Shown here: piece after piece, positions 54,292-63,976 of the stretch
Position numbering within the stretch: the stretch's first letter is position 1
Layout: every line of letters begins with the position of its first letter
Source: Paraburkholderia bryophila
Lineage (GTDB): Bacteria > Pseudomonadota > Gammaproteobacteria > Burkholderiales > Burkholderiaceae
DNA: 64,000 nucleotides
NCBI RefSeq assembly: GCF_003269035.1
Contig: NZ_QLTK01000003.1
Span: 62,001 to 126,000, forward strand
Direction of reading: 5' to 3'
Position numbers and translations under genes: made by a program
The notes under the pieces: generated by a model
Told to the model about the DNA's origin: nothing
The model's database searches: none
Seen by the model: the letters and a program-made list of their open reading frames with translations, nothing else

Positions 54292-55050
54292 ATGCGAATC
54301 CTACTCAGCAACGACGACGGCTATCTGGCGCCAGGCCTTGCTGCGCTTTACGAAGCGCTCAAGCCGATCGCAGACGTCACCGTGATGGCACCCGAACAGA
54401 ATTGCAGCGGCGCGTCGAATTCCCTGACGCTGTCGCGGCCGCTCTCGGTCCTGCGTTCGGCGAACGGTTTCTATTACGTGAACGGCACGCCCACCGACTC
54501 GGTGCATATCGCGCTGACCGGCATGCTCGACCATACGCCCGACCTCGTGGTCTCGGGCATCAACAACGGTCAGAACATGGGCGAAGACACGCTGTATTCG
54601 GGCACCGTCGCCGCCGCCACGGAAGGCATCATGTTCGGCGTGCCGGCCATCGCGTTTTCGCTGGTCGACAAGGACTGGGTGCATCTCGACGACGCGGTGC
54701 GCGTCGCCACCGAGATCGTCGCGCATTATCTCGCGCAGCCGTTGGCCGGGCATCCGCTGCTGAACGTCAACATTCCCAATCTGCCTTACGAGCAGCTCAA
54801 AAGCTGGCAGATCACGCGTCTGGGCAAGCGGCATCCGTCGCAGCCGGTCATCCGCCAGACCAACCCGCGCGGCGAACCGATCTACTGGATCGGTCCGGCG
54901 GGCAGCGCGCGCGACGCGAGCGAAGGGACGGACTTTCACGCCGTCGCCAATGGCCACGTCTCGATCACGCCGCTGCAGCTCGATTTGACCCACACGCAAA
55001 TGCTGCCTGCGGCGCGCGACTGGCTGCGCGCCGGCAGCAGCGCTTCATGA
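54292..55050 (+). CDS. surE: 5'-nucleotidase SurE
   Basis: Metal-dependent nucleoside 5'-monophosphate phosphatase (252 aa) of stationary phase. N-terminal [12 protein letters not shown] with Asp8/Asp9, then [19 protein letters not shown] and [11 protein letters not shown], and [27 protein letters not shown] with the Asn/Gly ligand loop. It overlaps pcm by 4 bases. First of surE-pcm-nlpD-rpoS, a conserved order in proteobacteria. Confidence 0.96.
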   Translation: MRILLSNDDGYLAPGLAALYEALKPIADVTVMAPEQNCSGASNSLTLSRPLSVLRSANGFYYVNGTPTDSVHIALTGMLDHTPDLVVSGINNGQNMGEDTLYSGTVAAATEGIMFGVPAIAFSLVDKDWVHLDDAVRVATEIVAHYLAQPLAGHPLLNVNIPNLPYEQLKSWQITRLGKRHPSQPVIRQTNPRGEPIYWIGPAGSARDASEGTDFHAVANGHVSITPLQLDLTHTQMLPAARDWLRAGSSAS

Positions 55051-56150
55051 CCAGCGAGCGCGCCAAGCGTTTTCCGCTCGGCCTCGAGGACCTGGTGCGT
55101 GAACCGCGCCGGCCCGAAGGGCGCCCGGGCGAAATGCGCGCGGCGGCGTTGGCCGCGAGCGCGGTGCTGAACGCGCGGCCCCAGCCGGCGAAGAAGTCGC
55201 CGGCTGGGGGCGGTGGCAAGGCGCAAGCGAAACCGCAAGCTATTTCGCAAGCGAAACCGCAAGCTAAGCCGCATGCGACGGTGCAGGCACGAGTGCAGGT
55301 TCAGTCTCCCGTGCAGGCCAAGCCGCAGGTACCGTCCCCACTCGTCACTTCGCCTAAGCCGCAAGCTGCGGCGTCAACCAAAGCGCCGCTCAAACCCGCC
55401 ATGCCGGGGGTGAGCACGCGCGCGGTTTCACATCCGACGCCGTCGGTAAAGCCCCGCGCGAGCGAGCGCGGCGCCGCGCCGAACGTGGCGCTGAACGGCG
55501 CCCTGGCACTGACTTCGGAACGGGTTCGCGAACGGATGGTCGAACGCCTGCGTGCGAACGGCGTGACCGATCAGCGCGTGTTGAACGCGATGTCGGTGGT
55601 GCCGCGCCACATGTTCGTCGATCCGGGCCTCGCGGCCCAGGCTTACGAAGATGCGGCGTTGCCGATCGGTCATCACCAGACGATCTCCAAGCCTTCGGTG
55701 GTCGCGAGAATGATCGAACTGGCCGCGGCCGGCCGTGCGTTGAACACCGTGCTCGAAATCGGCACGGGTTGCGGTTACCAGGCGGCGGTGCTGAGCCAGG
55801 TGGCGCGCGAGGTTTACTCGATCGAACGCATCAAGCCGCTGTCCGAACGCGCCAAGACAAACTTGCGTCCGTTGCGCATTCCGAACATTCGCCTGCATTA
55901 CGGCGACGGGCGGCTAGGCTTGCCGGCGGCGGCGCCTTTCGACGCGATCCTGATCGCCGCGGCGGGGCTCGACGTACCGCAGGCATTACTTGAACAACTC
56001 GCGATCGGCGGCCGCCTGGTTGCGCCGGTCGGCTCGCAGGAAGGCCAGAATCAGGTGCTGACTCTGGTCGAGCGGACCGGGCCCGCGCAATGGCGCGAGT
56101 CACGGCTTGATCGCGTTTTCTTTGTCCCCTTAAAATCCGGAGTGATTTAA
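55047..56150 (+). CDS. pcm: Protein-L-isoaspartate O-methyltransferase with long N-terminal extension
   Basis: Repairs isoaspartyl residues in damaged proteins using S-adenosylmethionine (367 aa; the usual length is about 210-220). The catalytic domain begins near residue 150 ([28 protein letters not shown]), with [19 protein letters not shown], motif [15 protein letters not shown] and the ending [12 protein letters not shown]. The first 150 residues are Lys/Pro/Gln/Ala/Ser-rich low complexity containing repeats of AKPQA, probably disordered. The ATG at 55047 overlaps the surE stop by 4 bases, so this start is well supported. Confidence 0.92.
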   Translation: MTSERAKRFPLGLEDLVREPRRPEGRPGEMRAAALAASAVLNARPQPAKKSPAGGGGKAQAKPQAISQAKPQAKPHATVQARVQVQSPVQAKPQVPSPLVTSPKPQAAASTKAPLKPAMPGVSTRAVSHPTPSVKPRASERGAAPNVALNGALALTSERVRERMVERLRANGVTDQRVLNAMSVVPRHMFVDPGLAAQAYEDAALPIGHHQTISKPSVVARMIELAAAGRALNTVLEIGTGCGYQAAVLSQVAREVYSIERIKPLSERAKTNLRPLRIPNIRLHYGDGRLGLPAAAPFDAILIAAAGLDVPQALLEQLAIGGRLVAPVGSQEGQNQVLTLVERTGPAQWRESRLDRVFFVPLKSGVI

Positions 56151-56155
56151 CACCG

Positions 56156-57079
56156 ATGAGTATGTTGCGCGCCATGCAAAGAACCAGCCTGAATGTCCCG
56201 ATGACCGTAACCCAGCGTAGCGTGTGCGTGCTCGCCTTGTCCCTGCTGATGTCGGCATGCGCGACGAGGCTCGACCAGGCGCCCGTGATCGATCGCTCCG
56301 GCAGCGGCGCGCTCGGTACGCAGGCTGCGCAGCCGCCGGTGCCGCTCGGGCCGCCGCCGCCGGGCTACTATCGGGTGAAGCCGGGCGACACGCTGTATCG
56401 GATCGCGCTGGAAAACGGCCAGAATTATCGCGACATCTCGACGTGGAACAATCTGACCAACCCGAATCAGATCGAAGTGGACCAGTTGCTGCGCGTGGTG
56501 CCGCCGGGTGCCAACACCGCGGCGCTGACGCCGGGCGTGTCGACCGCGCCGATCGGCAACGGCGGCGCGGTGCAAAGCGCACCGCTCGGCAGCACGCCGC
56601 CGGGCGCGGCCGCGGGCGTCGCTGCGCCGCCGATCTATGGTTCGGGCGCGAACAACGCGTCGCTCACGCCGCCGGCGCCCGGCGCCGCCAGCGATTCGGG
56701 CGCCGCGACCGGCAACGTGAGCTTCGCATGGCCGGTGCGCGGACCGCTGCTGGGTACTTTCAACGATTCGACCAACAAGGGCGTCAATATCGGCGGCGCG
56801 GCGGGCGATCCGGTGAAAGCATCGGCGGATGGCCGCGTGGTCTATGCCGGAAATGGGCTGCGGGGTTACGGCAATCTCATTATCATCAAGCATGATGCAA
56901 CTTATCTCACGGCGTATGCACACAACCGCGCTTTGATGGTAAAAGAGGGAGACGCGGTAACGAAGGGGCAGAAGATCGCCGAGATGGGCAATAGCGATTC
57001 CGACCGCGTGATGTTGCATTTCGAAGTTCGCCGGCAGGGTAAACCTGTCGACCCACTGAAGTATTTGCCGCCGCAATAA
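56156..57079 (+). CDS. nlpD: NlpD-like LysM/M23 lipoprotein, probable amidase activator
   Basis: Outer-membrane lipoprotein (307 aa) related to NlpD, which activates septal amidases. The signal peptide ends at the lipobox LLMSAC (Cys near 35). A LysM domain lies at about 70-116 (YYRVKPGDTLYRIA), then a Pro/Ala/Gly-rich linker, then an M23 fold (about 190-307; FAWPVRGPLLGTF). The first metal motif of active M23 enzymes, H-x3-D, reads KGVNIGG here, so it has lost peptidase residues, as in NlpD. GGAGTGAT 9 bases upstream supports the ATG at 56156. The end of this gene often carries the rpoS promoter. Confidence 0.92.
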   Translation: MSMLRAMQRTSLNVPMTVTQRSVCVLALSLLMSACATRLDQAPVIDRSGSGALGTQAAQPPVPLGPPPPGYYRVKPGDTLYRIALENGQNYRDISTWNNLTNPNQIEVDQLLRVVPPGANTAALTPGVSTAPIGNGGAVQSAPLGSTPPGAAAGVAAPPIYGSGANNASLTPPAPGAASDSGAATGNVSFAWPVRGPLLGTFNDSTNKGVNIGGAAGDPVKASADGRVVYAGNGLRGYGNLIIIKHDATYLTAYAHNRALMVKEGDAVTKGQKIAEMGNSDSDRVMLHFEVRRQGKPVDPLKYLPPQ

Positions 57080-57090
57080 GCGAAACGACC

Positions 57091-58173
57091 ATGCCGAAAA
57101 CGAAGCGCCGCCCGCCGCAAGCCGAGTCTGGGAAGACCAGCCAAGCTGTATCCGCTTCGGTGGACGAAAGCGGCGCTTCGGAAGTGGAAGAAGAGATCGC
57201 CGAAGAGCACGATCTCGACGAACGCCAGAGTGGTGCGGAAGAGGGCGGCGACGCCCGTGAGGGCGCGGCCGAAGCCGCACCCGACGCCGACGATTTCCGC
57301 GCGTTACTGCAAGCCGAGCTGACGGCCGACACCATTCAGCACTACCTGAACCGCATTAGCGTCAAGCCGCTGCTTACCGTCGAGGAAGAGCAGAAATACT
57401 CGCGTCTTGCCAAGGCTGGCGAGTTCGACGCGCGGCAGGTCATGATCGAACGTAATTTGCGGCTCGTGGTCAGCATTGCCAAGGGTTATCTGAACCGCGG
57501 CGTGCCGCTGCTCGATCTGATCGAAGAAGGCAATCTCGGCTTGATGCACGCAATCGAAAAATTCGATCCGACGCGCGGCTTCCGCTTTTCGACTTACGCC
57601 ACCTGGTGGATCCGCCAGAGTATCGAGCGCGCGATCATGAACCAGGCGCGCACCGTGCGTTTGCCTGTTCACGTGATTCGCGAGCTCAATCAGGTGCTGC
57701 GCGCCAAGCGCCATCTGGAAAAGAATTCGATGAACTCCGGCGAGGCGGCCGAGCGCCGCGACGCCAGCATCGACGACATCGCCTATCTGACCGGCAAGAC
57801 CACCGACGAAGTCACCGACATCCTCGCGCTGAACGAGCACACCGCGTCGCTGGACGCGCCGCTCGATCTCGATCCGGCCAGCAGCCTGCTCGACTTGCTG
57901 TCCGACGACCAAAGCCAGTCGCCGGACGCCGAGGTGCAGCATCGCGAACTGGAAACGCTGACGCGGGCGTGGCTCGCGCGGCTGTCGGACAAGCATCGTC
58001 ATGTGATCGAGCGCCGCTTCGGGCTCAACCACATCGAACCCGCCACGCTCGAAGAGCTGGCCGACGAAATGGGCCTCACGCGCGAGCGTGTGCGCCAGAT
58101 CCAACAGGAAGCGCTGGTGCGTTTGAAGCGCTTCTTCGCCTCCAATGGCGTTCGCAAGGACGCCGTTCTCTAA
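57091..58173 (+). CDS. rpoS: Stationary-phase sigma factor RpoS
   Basis: Primary-like sigma70 factor for general stress and stationary phase (360 aa). An acidic N-terminal tail (about 1-75) replaces region 1.1; then region 1.2/2.1 (DTIQHYLNRISVKPLLTVEEEQKYSRLAKAG), region 2 with NLRLVVSIAKGYLNRGVPLLDLIEEGNLGLMHAIEKFD and the -10 element FSTYATWWIRQSIERAI, region 3 and region 4 (LEELADEMGLTRERVRQIQQEALVRLKRF). The pcm-nlpD context supports RpoS rather than RpoD or RpoH. A clean stop and ATG to the next gene follow 4 bases later. Confidence 0.95.
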   Translation: MPKTKRRPPQAESGKTSQAVSASVDESGASEVEEEIAEEHDLDERQSGAEEGGDAREGAAEAAPDADDFRALLQAELTADTIQHYLNRISVKPLLTVEEEQKYSRLAKAGEFDARQVMIERNLRLVVSIAKGYLNRGVPLLDLIEEGNLGLMHAIEKFDPTRGFRFSTYATWWIRQSIERAIMNQARTVRLPVHVIRELNQVLRAKRHLEKNSMNSGEAAERRDASIDDIAYLTGKTTDEVTDILALNEHTASLDAPLDLDPASSLLDLLSDDQSQSPDAEVQHRELETLTRAWLARLSDKHRHVIERRFGLNHIEPATLEELADEMGLTRERVRQIQQEALVRLKRFFASNGVRKDAVL

Positions 58174-58177
58174 CCTG

Positions 58178-58954
58178 ATGACACCGATTCTTGTATTCGA
58201 CATCGAGACGATTCCCGATGTCGCCGGCATTCGCCGCCTCGAAGATTTGCCCGCCACACTAAGCGACGCCGAAGTCGCCGAGCACGCGTTCGCCGCGCGC
58301 CGTGAAAAGACCGGCGGCGATTTCCTGCCGCATCACCTGCAACGGGTCGCGGCGATTTCCTGCGTTTTCCGCGACAACAACGGCTTTCGCGTGCGCTCGC
58401 TCGGCACGCTGCAGGACGGCGAGGCCGCGCTGGTGCAATCGTTCTATCGCGTGATCGAGAAGTACACGCCGCAGCTCGTGTCGTGGAACGGCGGCGGCTT
58501 CGATTTGCCGGTGCTGAACTACCGGGCGCTGGTCAACGGCATTGCCGCGCCGCGGTTCTGGGATCTCGGCGAAGACGACCGCGAGTTCAAGTGGAACAAC
58601 TACATCAGCCGCTACCATGCGCGTCACACCGATCTGATGGACGTGCTCGCCATGTACCAGGCGCGCGCCAACGCGCCGCTCGACGCGCTCGCCAAAATGT
58701 GCGGCTTCCCCGGCAAGATGGGCATGGACGGCAGCCAGGTGTGGCACGCGTACCAGCAAGGGCGGATCGAGGAAATCCGCAATTACTGCGAGACCGACGT
58801 GGTGAATACCTACCTGCTGTATTGCCGGTTCCAGTTGATTCGCGGCGCGTTTTCCGCCGAAGAGTACGCCGACGAAATCAATCTGGTGAAAAATGCGCTC
58901 GCGCAGGAGCCGGCGCCGCAGTGGGCCGAGTATCTGGCGGCGTTCGAGCAGTAG
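58178..58954 (+). CDS. 3'-5' exonuclease, PolB-exonuclease-like (RNase H fold)
   Basis: DnaQ-type exonuclease domain protein (258 aa), predicted to bind two metals. The first acidic motif is VFDIETIPD (Asp7, Glu9), then a middle WNGGGFDLPVLNYRAL and the last CETDVVNTYLLY with the final Asp. Family known as predicted 3'-5' exonuclease related to the exonuclease domain of PolB. It starts 4 bases after rpoS ends, so transcription with rpoS is likely. Its biological role is unknown. Confidence 0.88.
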   Translation: MTPILVFDIETIPDVAGIRRLEDLPATLSDAEVAEHAFAARREKTGGDFLPHHLQRVAAISCVFRDNNGFRVRSLGTLQDGEAALVQSFYRVIEKYTPQLVSWNGGGFDLPVLNYRALVNGIAAPRFWDLGEDDREFKWNNYISRYHARHTDLMDVLAMYQARANAPLDALAKMCGFPGKMGMDGSQVWHAYQQGRIEEIRNYCETDVVNTYLLYCRFQLIRGAFSAEEYADEINLVKNALAQEPAPQWAEYLAAFEQ

Positions 58955-58999
58955 CAGGCCGCTCGCCCGCTCGCTGTTTCCGCTTCGTTTCCCGAATCG

Positions 59000-59027
59000 C
59001 TGGCAAGGCGGGCGCTTCGTCTACAAT
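59000..59027 (+). promoter_or_regulatory. Promoter of rlmD
   Basis: CTGGCA (59000-59005) and TACAAT (59022-59027) are spaced 16 bases apart, 35 bases before the rlmD GTG. Confidence 0.55.
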
Positions 59028-59061
59028 CTCGCCTTCCCCCAAGTTTGTCAGGAAGTCGCAG

Positions 59062-60480
59062 GTGTCCCGAACTGCCCCCCATCGTCGCTCGCCGAAGCGA
59101 CACAAGCCGTCCCGTGCGGCGCCCGCACTCGTCGTTACCGGCCATGAGCCGGTCATCGAAATCGTGTCGCTCGATATGGAAGCGCGCGGCGTCGGTCGCG
59201 TCGAGACCGAAGACGGCACGCCCGGTAAGGTGATTTTTGTCGAAGGCGCATTGCCCGGCGAGCGCGTCAGCTATTCGACGCACCGCAGCAAGGCGAAATT
59301 CGAGCAGGCGGAGGTCGTGCAGGTATTGCGCGAAAGCGTGATCCGCACCCAGCCGAAATGCAGCTACTTCGATAGCTGCGGCGGCTGTTCGATGCAGCAT
59401 CTGGATATTCGCGCGCAGGTCGCCGTCAAGCAGCGCGTGCTCGAGGACAATCTGCAGCATCTGGCGAAGCTGCGGCCGGAAACCGTATTCCGGCCGATTC
59501 ACGGCCCGGCTTGGGGTTATCGCTATCGGGCCCGTCTGGCCGTGCGTTTCCTGCCCGAAAAGGGCGGTATGCGGATCGGTTTCCACGAGAAGAAAAGTAG
59601 CGATATCGCCGACATGAAGACCTGCGAGGTGCTGCCGCCGCACATATCGGCCATGCTGATGCCGCTGCGCTTCATGATCCGCAAGCTGTCGATCTACGAA
59701 CGGCTGCCGCAGATCGAACTGGCGGTCGGTTCGTCGGTTACCGCCATGGTGTTGCGCAACCTGGCGCCGATTACCGAGGCCGACGAGCAGGTTCTGCGCG
59801 ATTTCGCCGACCAGCACAAGGTGCAGTGGTGGCTGCAGCCGGGCGGCCCGGAAACGGCCGCGCCGTTCTATCCGCTCGACCAGCAGCTCGACTACACGCT
59901 GCCGGAATACGGCATCCGCATGCCGTTCAAGCCGACCGATTTCACCCAGGTGAATCACGCGATCAACCGCGTGCTGATCAGTCGCGCGTTGCGGCTGCTG
60001 GCGCCGGCGCGCTCCGACCGGGTGCTGGATCTGTTCTGCGGGATCGGCAATTTCACGCTGCCGCTTGCGCGGATCGCGCGGGAAGTGGTGGGGATCGAGG
60101 GCAGTGAGGCGCTGACCTCGCGCGCGCTGCAGAACGCGGGGCTGAACGGTGTGGCGGAACATACGTCGTTTGCGTGCCGCAACCTGTTCGAAGTCACCGC
60201 CGACGACTTCCGCGCGCTCGGCCACTTCGACAAATTCCTGATCGACCCGCCCCGCGAAGGCGCGCTGGCCGTCGCCCGCGCGCTCGCGGAGATTGCGCAA
60301 AGCGGCAATGGACCGCTGCCGAAGCGCATCGTCTACGTGTCCTGCGCGCCCGCCACGCTCGCACGCGATGCCGGGCTGCTGGTGCACGATGCCGGTTACC
60401 GGCTGGTGGGCGCGGGCGTGGTGAACATGTTCCCGCATACCTCGCATGTGGAGTCGATAGCGTTGTTCGAGCGGGACTGA
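59062..60480 (+). CDS. rlmD: 23S rRNA (uracil-5)-methyltransferase RlmD
   Basis: SAM-dependent methyltransferase (472 aa) for U1939 of 23S rRNA. A short Arg/Lys-rich leader precedes a TRAM domain (about 30-95). The iron-sulfur ligands C-x5-C-x2-C lie in CSYFDSCGGC (about 101-110). The catalytic half has LDLFCGIGNFTLPLA, IDPPREGA and the nucleophile in YVSCAPATLARD. Start is GTG, with CAGGAA 7-8 bases upstream. It is the longer, Fe-S containing form typical of proteobacteria. Confidence 0.94.
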   Translation: MSRTAPHRRSPKRHKPSRAAPALVVTGHEPVIEIVSLDMEARGVGRVETEDGTPGKVIFVEGALPGERVSYSTHRSKAKFEQAEVVQVLRESVIRTQPKCSYFDSCGGCSMQHLDIRAQVAVKQRVLEDNLQHLAKLRPETVFRPIHGPAWGYRYRARLAVRFLPEKGGMRIGFHEKKSSDIADMKTCEVLPPHISAMLMPLRFMIRKLSIYERLPQIELAVGSSVTAMVLRNLAPITEADEQVLRDFADQHKVQWWLQPGGPETAAPFYPLDQQLDYTLPEYGIRMPFKPTDFTQVNHAINRVLISRALRLLAPARSDRVLDLFCGIGNFTLPLARIAREVVGIEGSEALTSRALQNAGLNGVAEHTSFACRNLFEVTADDFRALGHFDKFLIDPPREGALAVARALAEIAQSGNGPLPKRIVYVSCAPATLARDAGLLVHDAGYRLVGAGVVNMFPHTSHVESIALFERD

Positions 60481-60586
60481 GCGGCGCTGCCGCTGAACAA
60501 CCGCTGAACCGCCCGAACGGGCCGCTAGCTCGCGCTGACCGTCGTGCCGTAAGGCCTGCGAGCGTTCCACGCCCGCCGCAAAAGCA

Positions 60587-60619
60587 AAAACGCCACGACC
60601 TGGGTCGTGGCGTTTTTTA
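60587..60619. terminator. Bidirectional terminator between rlmD and bamD
   Basis: A 10-bp perfect stem (60591-60600 with 60605-60614) with loop CTGG, five A before and six T after, serving the convergent genes on both strands. Confidence 0.93.
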
Positions 60620-60659
60620 TTCCCTACTGAGGTTAAGGGTCAGCGTGCCATGGTGTGGA

Positions 60660-61520
60660 TTAAAACTGCCACCACGACTTTTCCTTGCCCGGCCTTGCAT
60701 GGCCCGTGATGTACGGGCTATCCGGGAAGGTGCCGGCCAGCACGCGCTTGGTGTCTTCGGCCAGTTGCGGCTGGTTCAGCTTCTGGTATGACAGCATCAT
60801 GATGTGCAGTGCGTCTTCAATAGCCGGTGCATTCTTGTATTGCGTCAGCGCCAGTTGCGCGCGGTTGATCGCGGCGACATACGCGCCACGGCGGTAGTAG
60901 TAATCCGCCGCGTGGACTTCGTGCGACGCCAGCGCGTTCACGATATAGCGCATGCGTTGCGCGGCGTCCGGTGCGTACTTGCTGTTCGGGTATTTGTCCA
61001 CCACGACCTTGAACGCGTCATACGATTCGCGCAGCGACTTCGGATCGCGCTCGCTCATGTCCTGACCGGAGAAGCGGCCGAACAGACCGAGGTCGTCGTT
61101 GAAGTGGATCATGCCCTTCAGGTAGTACGCGTAGGCAATGTCCGGGTGATCCGGGTGCAACTGGATGAAGCGGTCGATCGCCTGGTCGGCGGCGGCATTT
61201 TCGTTATCTTTCCAGTTGCAGTACGCCACGTTGATCTGCGCCTGCTGCGCGAAGTGGCCGAACGGGTCGCGCCCCTCGAGCATTTCGAAGTACTTCGCGC
61301 ACTTGCCGAAATCACCACCGGTCAAGGCGTCGTTCGCCTCCGTATATAATTTGTTGTTGTTCCACGTTGCCGTTTCGTCGGTCTTCTCCGGCAGGCCGTG
61401 ACAAGCCGCAACAACGGCGACGGCTGCGGCACACGCAATGTATCCGGCCACTTTACGGGCCGCCTTCTTGATGGCCGCCAAATTGATCGCCGCTTTAGTA
61501 ATGGTGTTCAAGGCTCGCAT
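60660..61520 (-). CDS. bamD: Outer membrane protein assembly factor BamD
   Basis: Essential lipoprotein of the BAM complex (286 aa) that helps insert outer-membrane proteins. The lipobox is VVAAC-H with Cys about 40. The n-region before it is unusually long and basic ([27 protein letters not shown]). TPR repeats follow: [53 protein letters not shown] and [18 protein letters not shown]. The start at 61520 was chosen because an earlier start (61589) would place an even longer segment before the signal; no strong ribosome binding site decides it. Divergent from rluD by 38 bases. Confidence 0.93.
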   Translation of the reverse strand: MRALNTITKAAINLAAIKKAARKVAGYIACAAAVAVVAACHGLPEKTDETATWNNNKLYTEANDALTGGDFGKCAKYFEMLEGRDPFGHFAQQAQINVAYCNWKDNENAAADQAIDRFIQLHPDHPDIAYAYYLKGMIHFNDDLGLFGRFSGQDMSERDPKSLRESYDAFKVVVDKYPNSKYAPDAAQRMRYIVNALASHEVHAADYYYRRGAYVAAINRAQLALTQYKNAPAIEDALHIMMLSYQKLNQPQLAEDTKRVLAGTFPDSPYITGHARPGKEKSWWQF

Positions 61521-61558
61521 TTTCCAGTCTAGCTTTACGTCCAGGTGACCCAGACTCA

Positions 61559-62902
61559 ATGACCCGCTCAAATACTCCAGGTACCGCAACCGGTGCCGGG
61601 AATAGCAACAAAGATTATAGCGTAAGCGCCGACCCCTCCGACGCGTTGGGCGTCGATTCCCTCGACGACGATCTCGGCAGCGACGCGCTAGACGCCGCCG
61701 ACCCGCAAAGCCTCGTGCCGACGGTGGCTAACCGCGTCACGGACGAGACCCCGCGCCACATCGTCGTGCCCGACGAAATGGCCGGCGACCGGCTCGACAA
61801 GGTGCTGGCGCGGGTATTTCCCGAGTTCTCGCGCAACCGGCTGCAAAGCTGGATCGAGGCAGAGCGCGTGCGGATCGACGGCAAGCCCGCGAAGATCCGC
61901 CAGCCGGTGCCGCTCGGCGCGACCATCGAACTCGTGCCGGATCTGCTGCCCGAACAGCTTGCGTTCACACCGGAGCCGGTGCCGCTCGAGATCGTCTATG
62001 AAGACGATACGCTGGTGGTCATCAACAAGCCGGCCGGCATGGTCGTGCATCCGGCCGCCGGCAACTGGAGCGGCACGCTCCTGAACGGCCTGCTGTACCG
62101 CTACGGCGACGCGGCGGCGGGCTTGCCGCGCGCGGGCATCGTGCACCGGCTCGACAAGGAAACCTCCGGGCTGATGGTGGTGGCGCGCACGCTCGAGGCG
62201 CAAACCGACCTGGTGCGCCAGTTGCAGGCGCACACAGTGAAGCGCCGCTATCTCGCGCTGGTGTGGGGCAACATGCCCGAGAGCGGCACGATCGACGCGC
62301 CGATCGGCCGCGATCCGCGTGAACGCACGCGCATGGCGGTGGTGACGGGCGCGACGGGCAAGCCGGCGCGCACGCATTTCCGGCGCGTCGAAACGGCGAT
62401 CTGGGAGCGCCAGCCGGTGACCGCGATTACCTGCGATCTGGAAACCGGTCGGACTCATCAGATTCGCGTGCATTGCGCGCATATCGGGCATCCGCTGCTT
62501 GGCGATCCGGTGTACGGGCACGCGCGCGGCAAGCGCTCGGTCAAGCCGCTGCCCGGCGGCTTCGCGCGGCAGGCGCTGCATGCGTGGCGGCTGGGGCTGA
62601 CCCATCCGAAAACCGGCCGCACGATGAACTGGCGCGCCAATGTGCCGGAGGACATGGAGGCGCTGTCGGTGGCCTTGGGTCTCGGGCGCGACGACGCGGG
62701 CGAGTTCGACGAGACCTACTACGAGGACGACGACTACGACGACTCGCTCGACGGCGATGCCGACGAAGACGGCGCGCTCGACCACGAGGACCATGACGAC
62801 GCCGACGATGACCACGATCACGACGGCGAACATGACGACCACGGCGACCAAGGCGACGATCAGGACGAAGCCGGTCACCCCGACAAGGACGATCGCGCAT
62901 GA
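61559..62902 (+). CDS. rluD: 23S rRNA pseudouridine synthase RluD, with acidic C-terminal tail
   Basis: Makes pseudouridines at 1911, 1915 and 1917 of 23S rRNA helix 69 (447 aa; E. coli RluD is 326). A disordered acidic leader (about 1-60) precedes an S4 domain ([33 protein letters not shown]), then the catalytic domain with Asp in [14 protein letters not shown] and GRTHQIRVH. The last 65 residues or so are almost all Asp, Glu, His, Gly and Tyr, an extreme low-complexity tail. It overlaps pgeF by 4 bases. Confidence 0.93.
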   Translation: MTRSNTPGTATGAGNSNKDYSVSADPSDALGVDSLDDDLGSDALDAADPQSLVPTVANRVTDETPRHIVVPDEMAGDRLDKVLARVFPEFSRNRLQSWIEAERVRIDGKPAKIRQPVPLGATIELVPDLLPEQLAFTPEPVPLEIVYEDDTLVVINKPAGMVVHPAAGNWSGTLLNGLLYRYGDAAAGLPRAGIVHRLDKETSGLMVVARTLEAQTDLVRQLQAHTVKRRYLALVWGNMPESGTIDAPIGRDPRERTRMAVVTGATGKPARTHFRRVETAIWERQPVTAITCDLETGRTHQIRVHCAHIGHPLLGDPVYGHARGKRSVKPLPGGFARQALHAWRLGLTHPKTGRTMNWRANVPEDMEALSVALGLGRDDAGEFDETYYEDDDYDDSLDGDADEDGALDHEDHDDADDDHDHDGEHDDHGDQGDDQDEAGHPDKDDRA

Positions 62903-63756
62903 GCGTGCCGGAACTGAGCTTTGCCGACGTCGTGCAGCCCGCGTGGAACGTGTCGCCGCGCGTGCGTGCGCTGGTCACCACGCGCAACGGCGGCGTGAGC
63001 CTGCCGCCGTTCGGCCGTTGGCAGGACGGCGCCGATCAGCCCGGCGGCTTGAATCTGGGTATGAAAGCCGGCGACGATCCGGCTGCGGTCGCGGTCAATC
63101 GCGCGCGGCTGTTGGCGCTCGCCGGCGTGAGCGAGGCCGCGTGGCTCGAGCAGATTCACGGCGCGGGGATCGTGCGGGCGGAAGACGTGCTGGCGCAGCG
63201 TCACGCAAGCGATGCGCCGACGCGCGCCGATGCCAGCATCACCGACCGCCCCGGCACCGTCTGCGTGGTGATGGTGGCCGACTGCATGCCGGTGCTGTTC
63301 TGCGACGAAGCAGGCCGCGCGGTCGGTGCAGCGCACGCGGGATGGCGTGGTCTGGCCGCCGGCATCGTCGAACAGGCGGCACGGCGCGTCGCCGAACTTG
63401 CGGGTGTCGAGACCGGCGCATTGCATGCCTATCTGGGGCCGTCGATCGGGCCTGATGCATTCGAGGTCGGCCCAGACGTGCGTGACGCCTTCATGAACGG
63501 CGTGGACGGCGCACAACGCGATGCAACGGCGAATGCGTTCGTCGAACATCCGCACAATCCGGGCAAATACCTCGCCGATCTACCGGCATTGGCGCGCTTG
63601 CGTTTGCAGCGGCTCGGCGTGACGCGCGTGATCGGCGGCGATCTTTGCACGGTCACGCAACGCGATCGTTTCTATTCCTATCGTCGCGATCGCGAGACCG
63701 GCCGCATGGCCGCGCTGATCTGGCTGGACGACCAGGCGCCGGCCATCGCCGACTAG
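62899..63756 (+). CDS. pgeF: Multicopper polyphenol oxidase-family protein, PgeF/YfiH type
   Basis: Protein (285 aa) of the DUF152/YfiH family, described both as a laccase-like oxidase and as a purine nucleoside phosphorylase/adenosine deaminase, and in E. coli as an enzyme protecting peptidoglycan precursor fidelity. Conserved His and Cys residues are visible in [20 protein letters not shown] and [16 protein letters not shown], plus [12 protein letters not shown]. It starts inside the rluD stop (ATGA). A perfect 14-bp inverted repeat lies 22 bases after its stop. Confidence 0.93.
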   Translation: MSVPELSFADVVQPAWNVSPRVRALVTTRNGGVSLPPFGRWQDGADQPGGLNLGMKAGDDPAAVAVNRARLLALAGVSEAAWLEQIHGAGIVRAEDVLAQRHASDAPTRADASITDRPGTVCVVMVADCMPVLFCDEAGRAVGAAHAGWRGLAAGIVEQAARRVAELAGVETGALHAYLGPSIGPDAFEVGPDVRDAFMNGVDGAQRDATANAFVEHPHNPGKYLADLPALARLRLQRLGVTRVIGGDLCTVTQRDRFYSYRRDRETGRMAALIWLDDQAPAIAD

Positions 63757-63777
63757 TTCAGAAGAAAAACCCGCCAC

Positions 63778-63829
63778 GCACGCCCGCATGACCACGCCTC
63801 GTTCCAGCGGCGCGATCATGCGGGCGTGC
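63778..63829. repeat. Perfect 14-bp inverted repeat after pgeF
   Basis: Arms 63778-63791 and 63816-63829 are exact reverse complements separated by 24 bases. No T-run follows, so it is not a standard terminator; it could be a weak terminator, an mRNA-end hairpin or a binding site. Confidence 0.6.
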
Positions 63830-63976
63830 TGCGTTTGGAATCCGGTGGTACGTCTGCCGGAAAGCACGCAGCTTGGGTCCTACGGGCCTGCGTATGAGGG
63901 TTTGTTCGGAGACGTCGCGCGCTATTTTGCTGCACTGCCGGAATTCCCTGCGCCAGCGCAAAACGCCGCAAAATAG
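63788..63976 (+). CDS. Small hypothetical protein, doubtful
   Basis: A 62-codon frame starting inside the left arm of the inverted repeat. It is partly GC-skewed at third positions (about two thirds G or C, below the surrounding genes), with no ribosome binding site and no recognisable domain. In related genomes a polyhydroxyalkanoate synthase gene often follows pgeF, but its start would lie outside the window. Included only because nothing else explains this stretch. Confidence 0.2.
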   Translation: MTTPRSSGAIMRACCVWNPVVRLPESTQLGSYGPAYEGLFGDVARYFAALPEFPAPAQNAAK

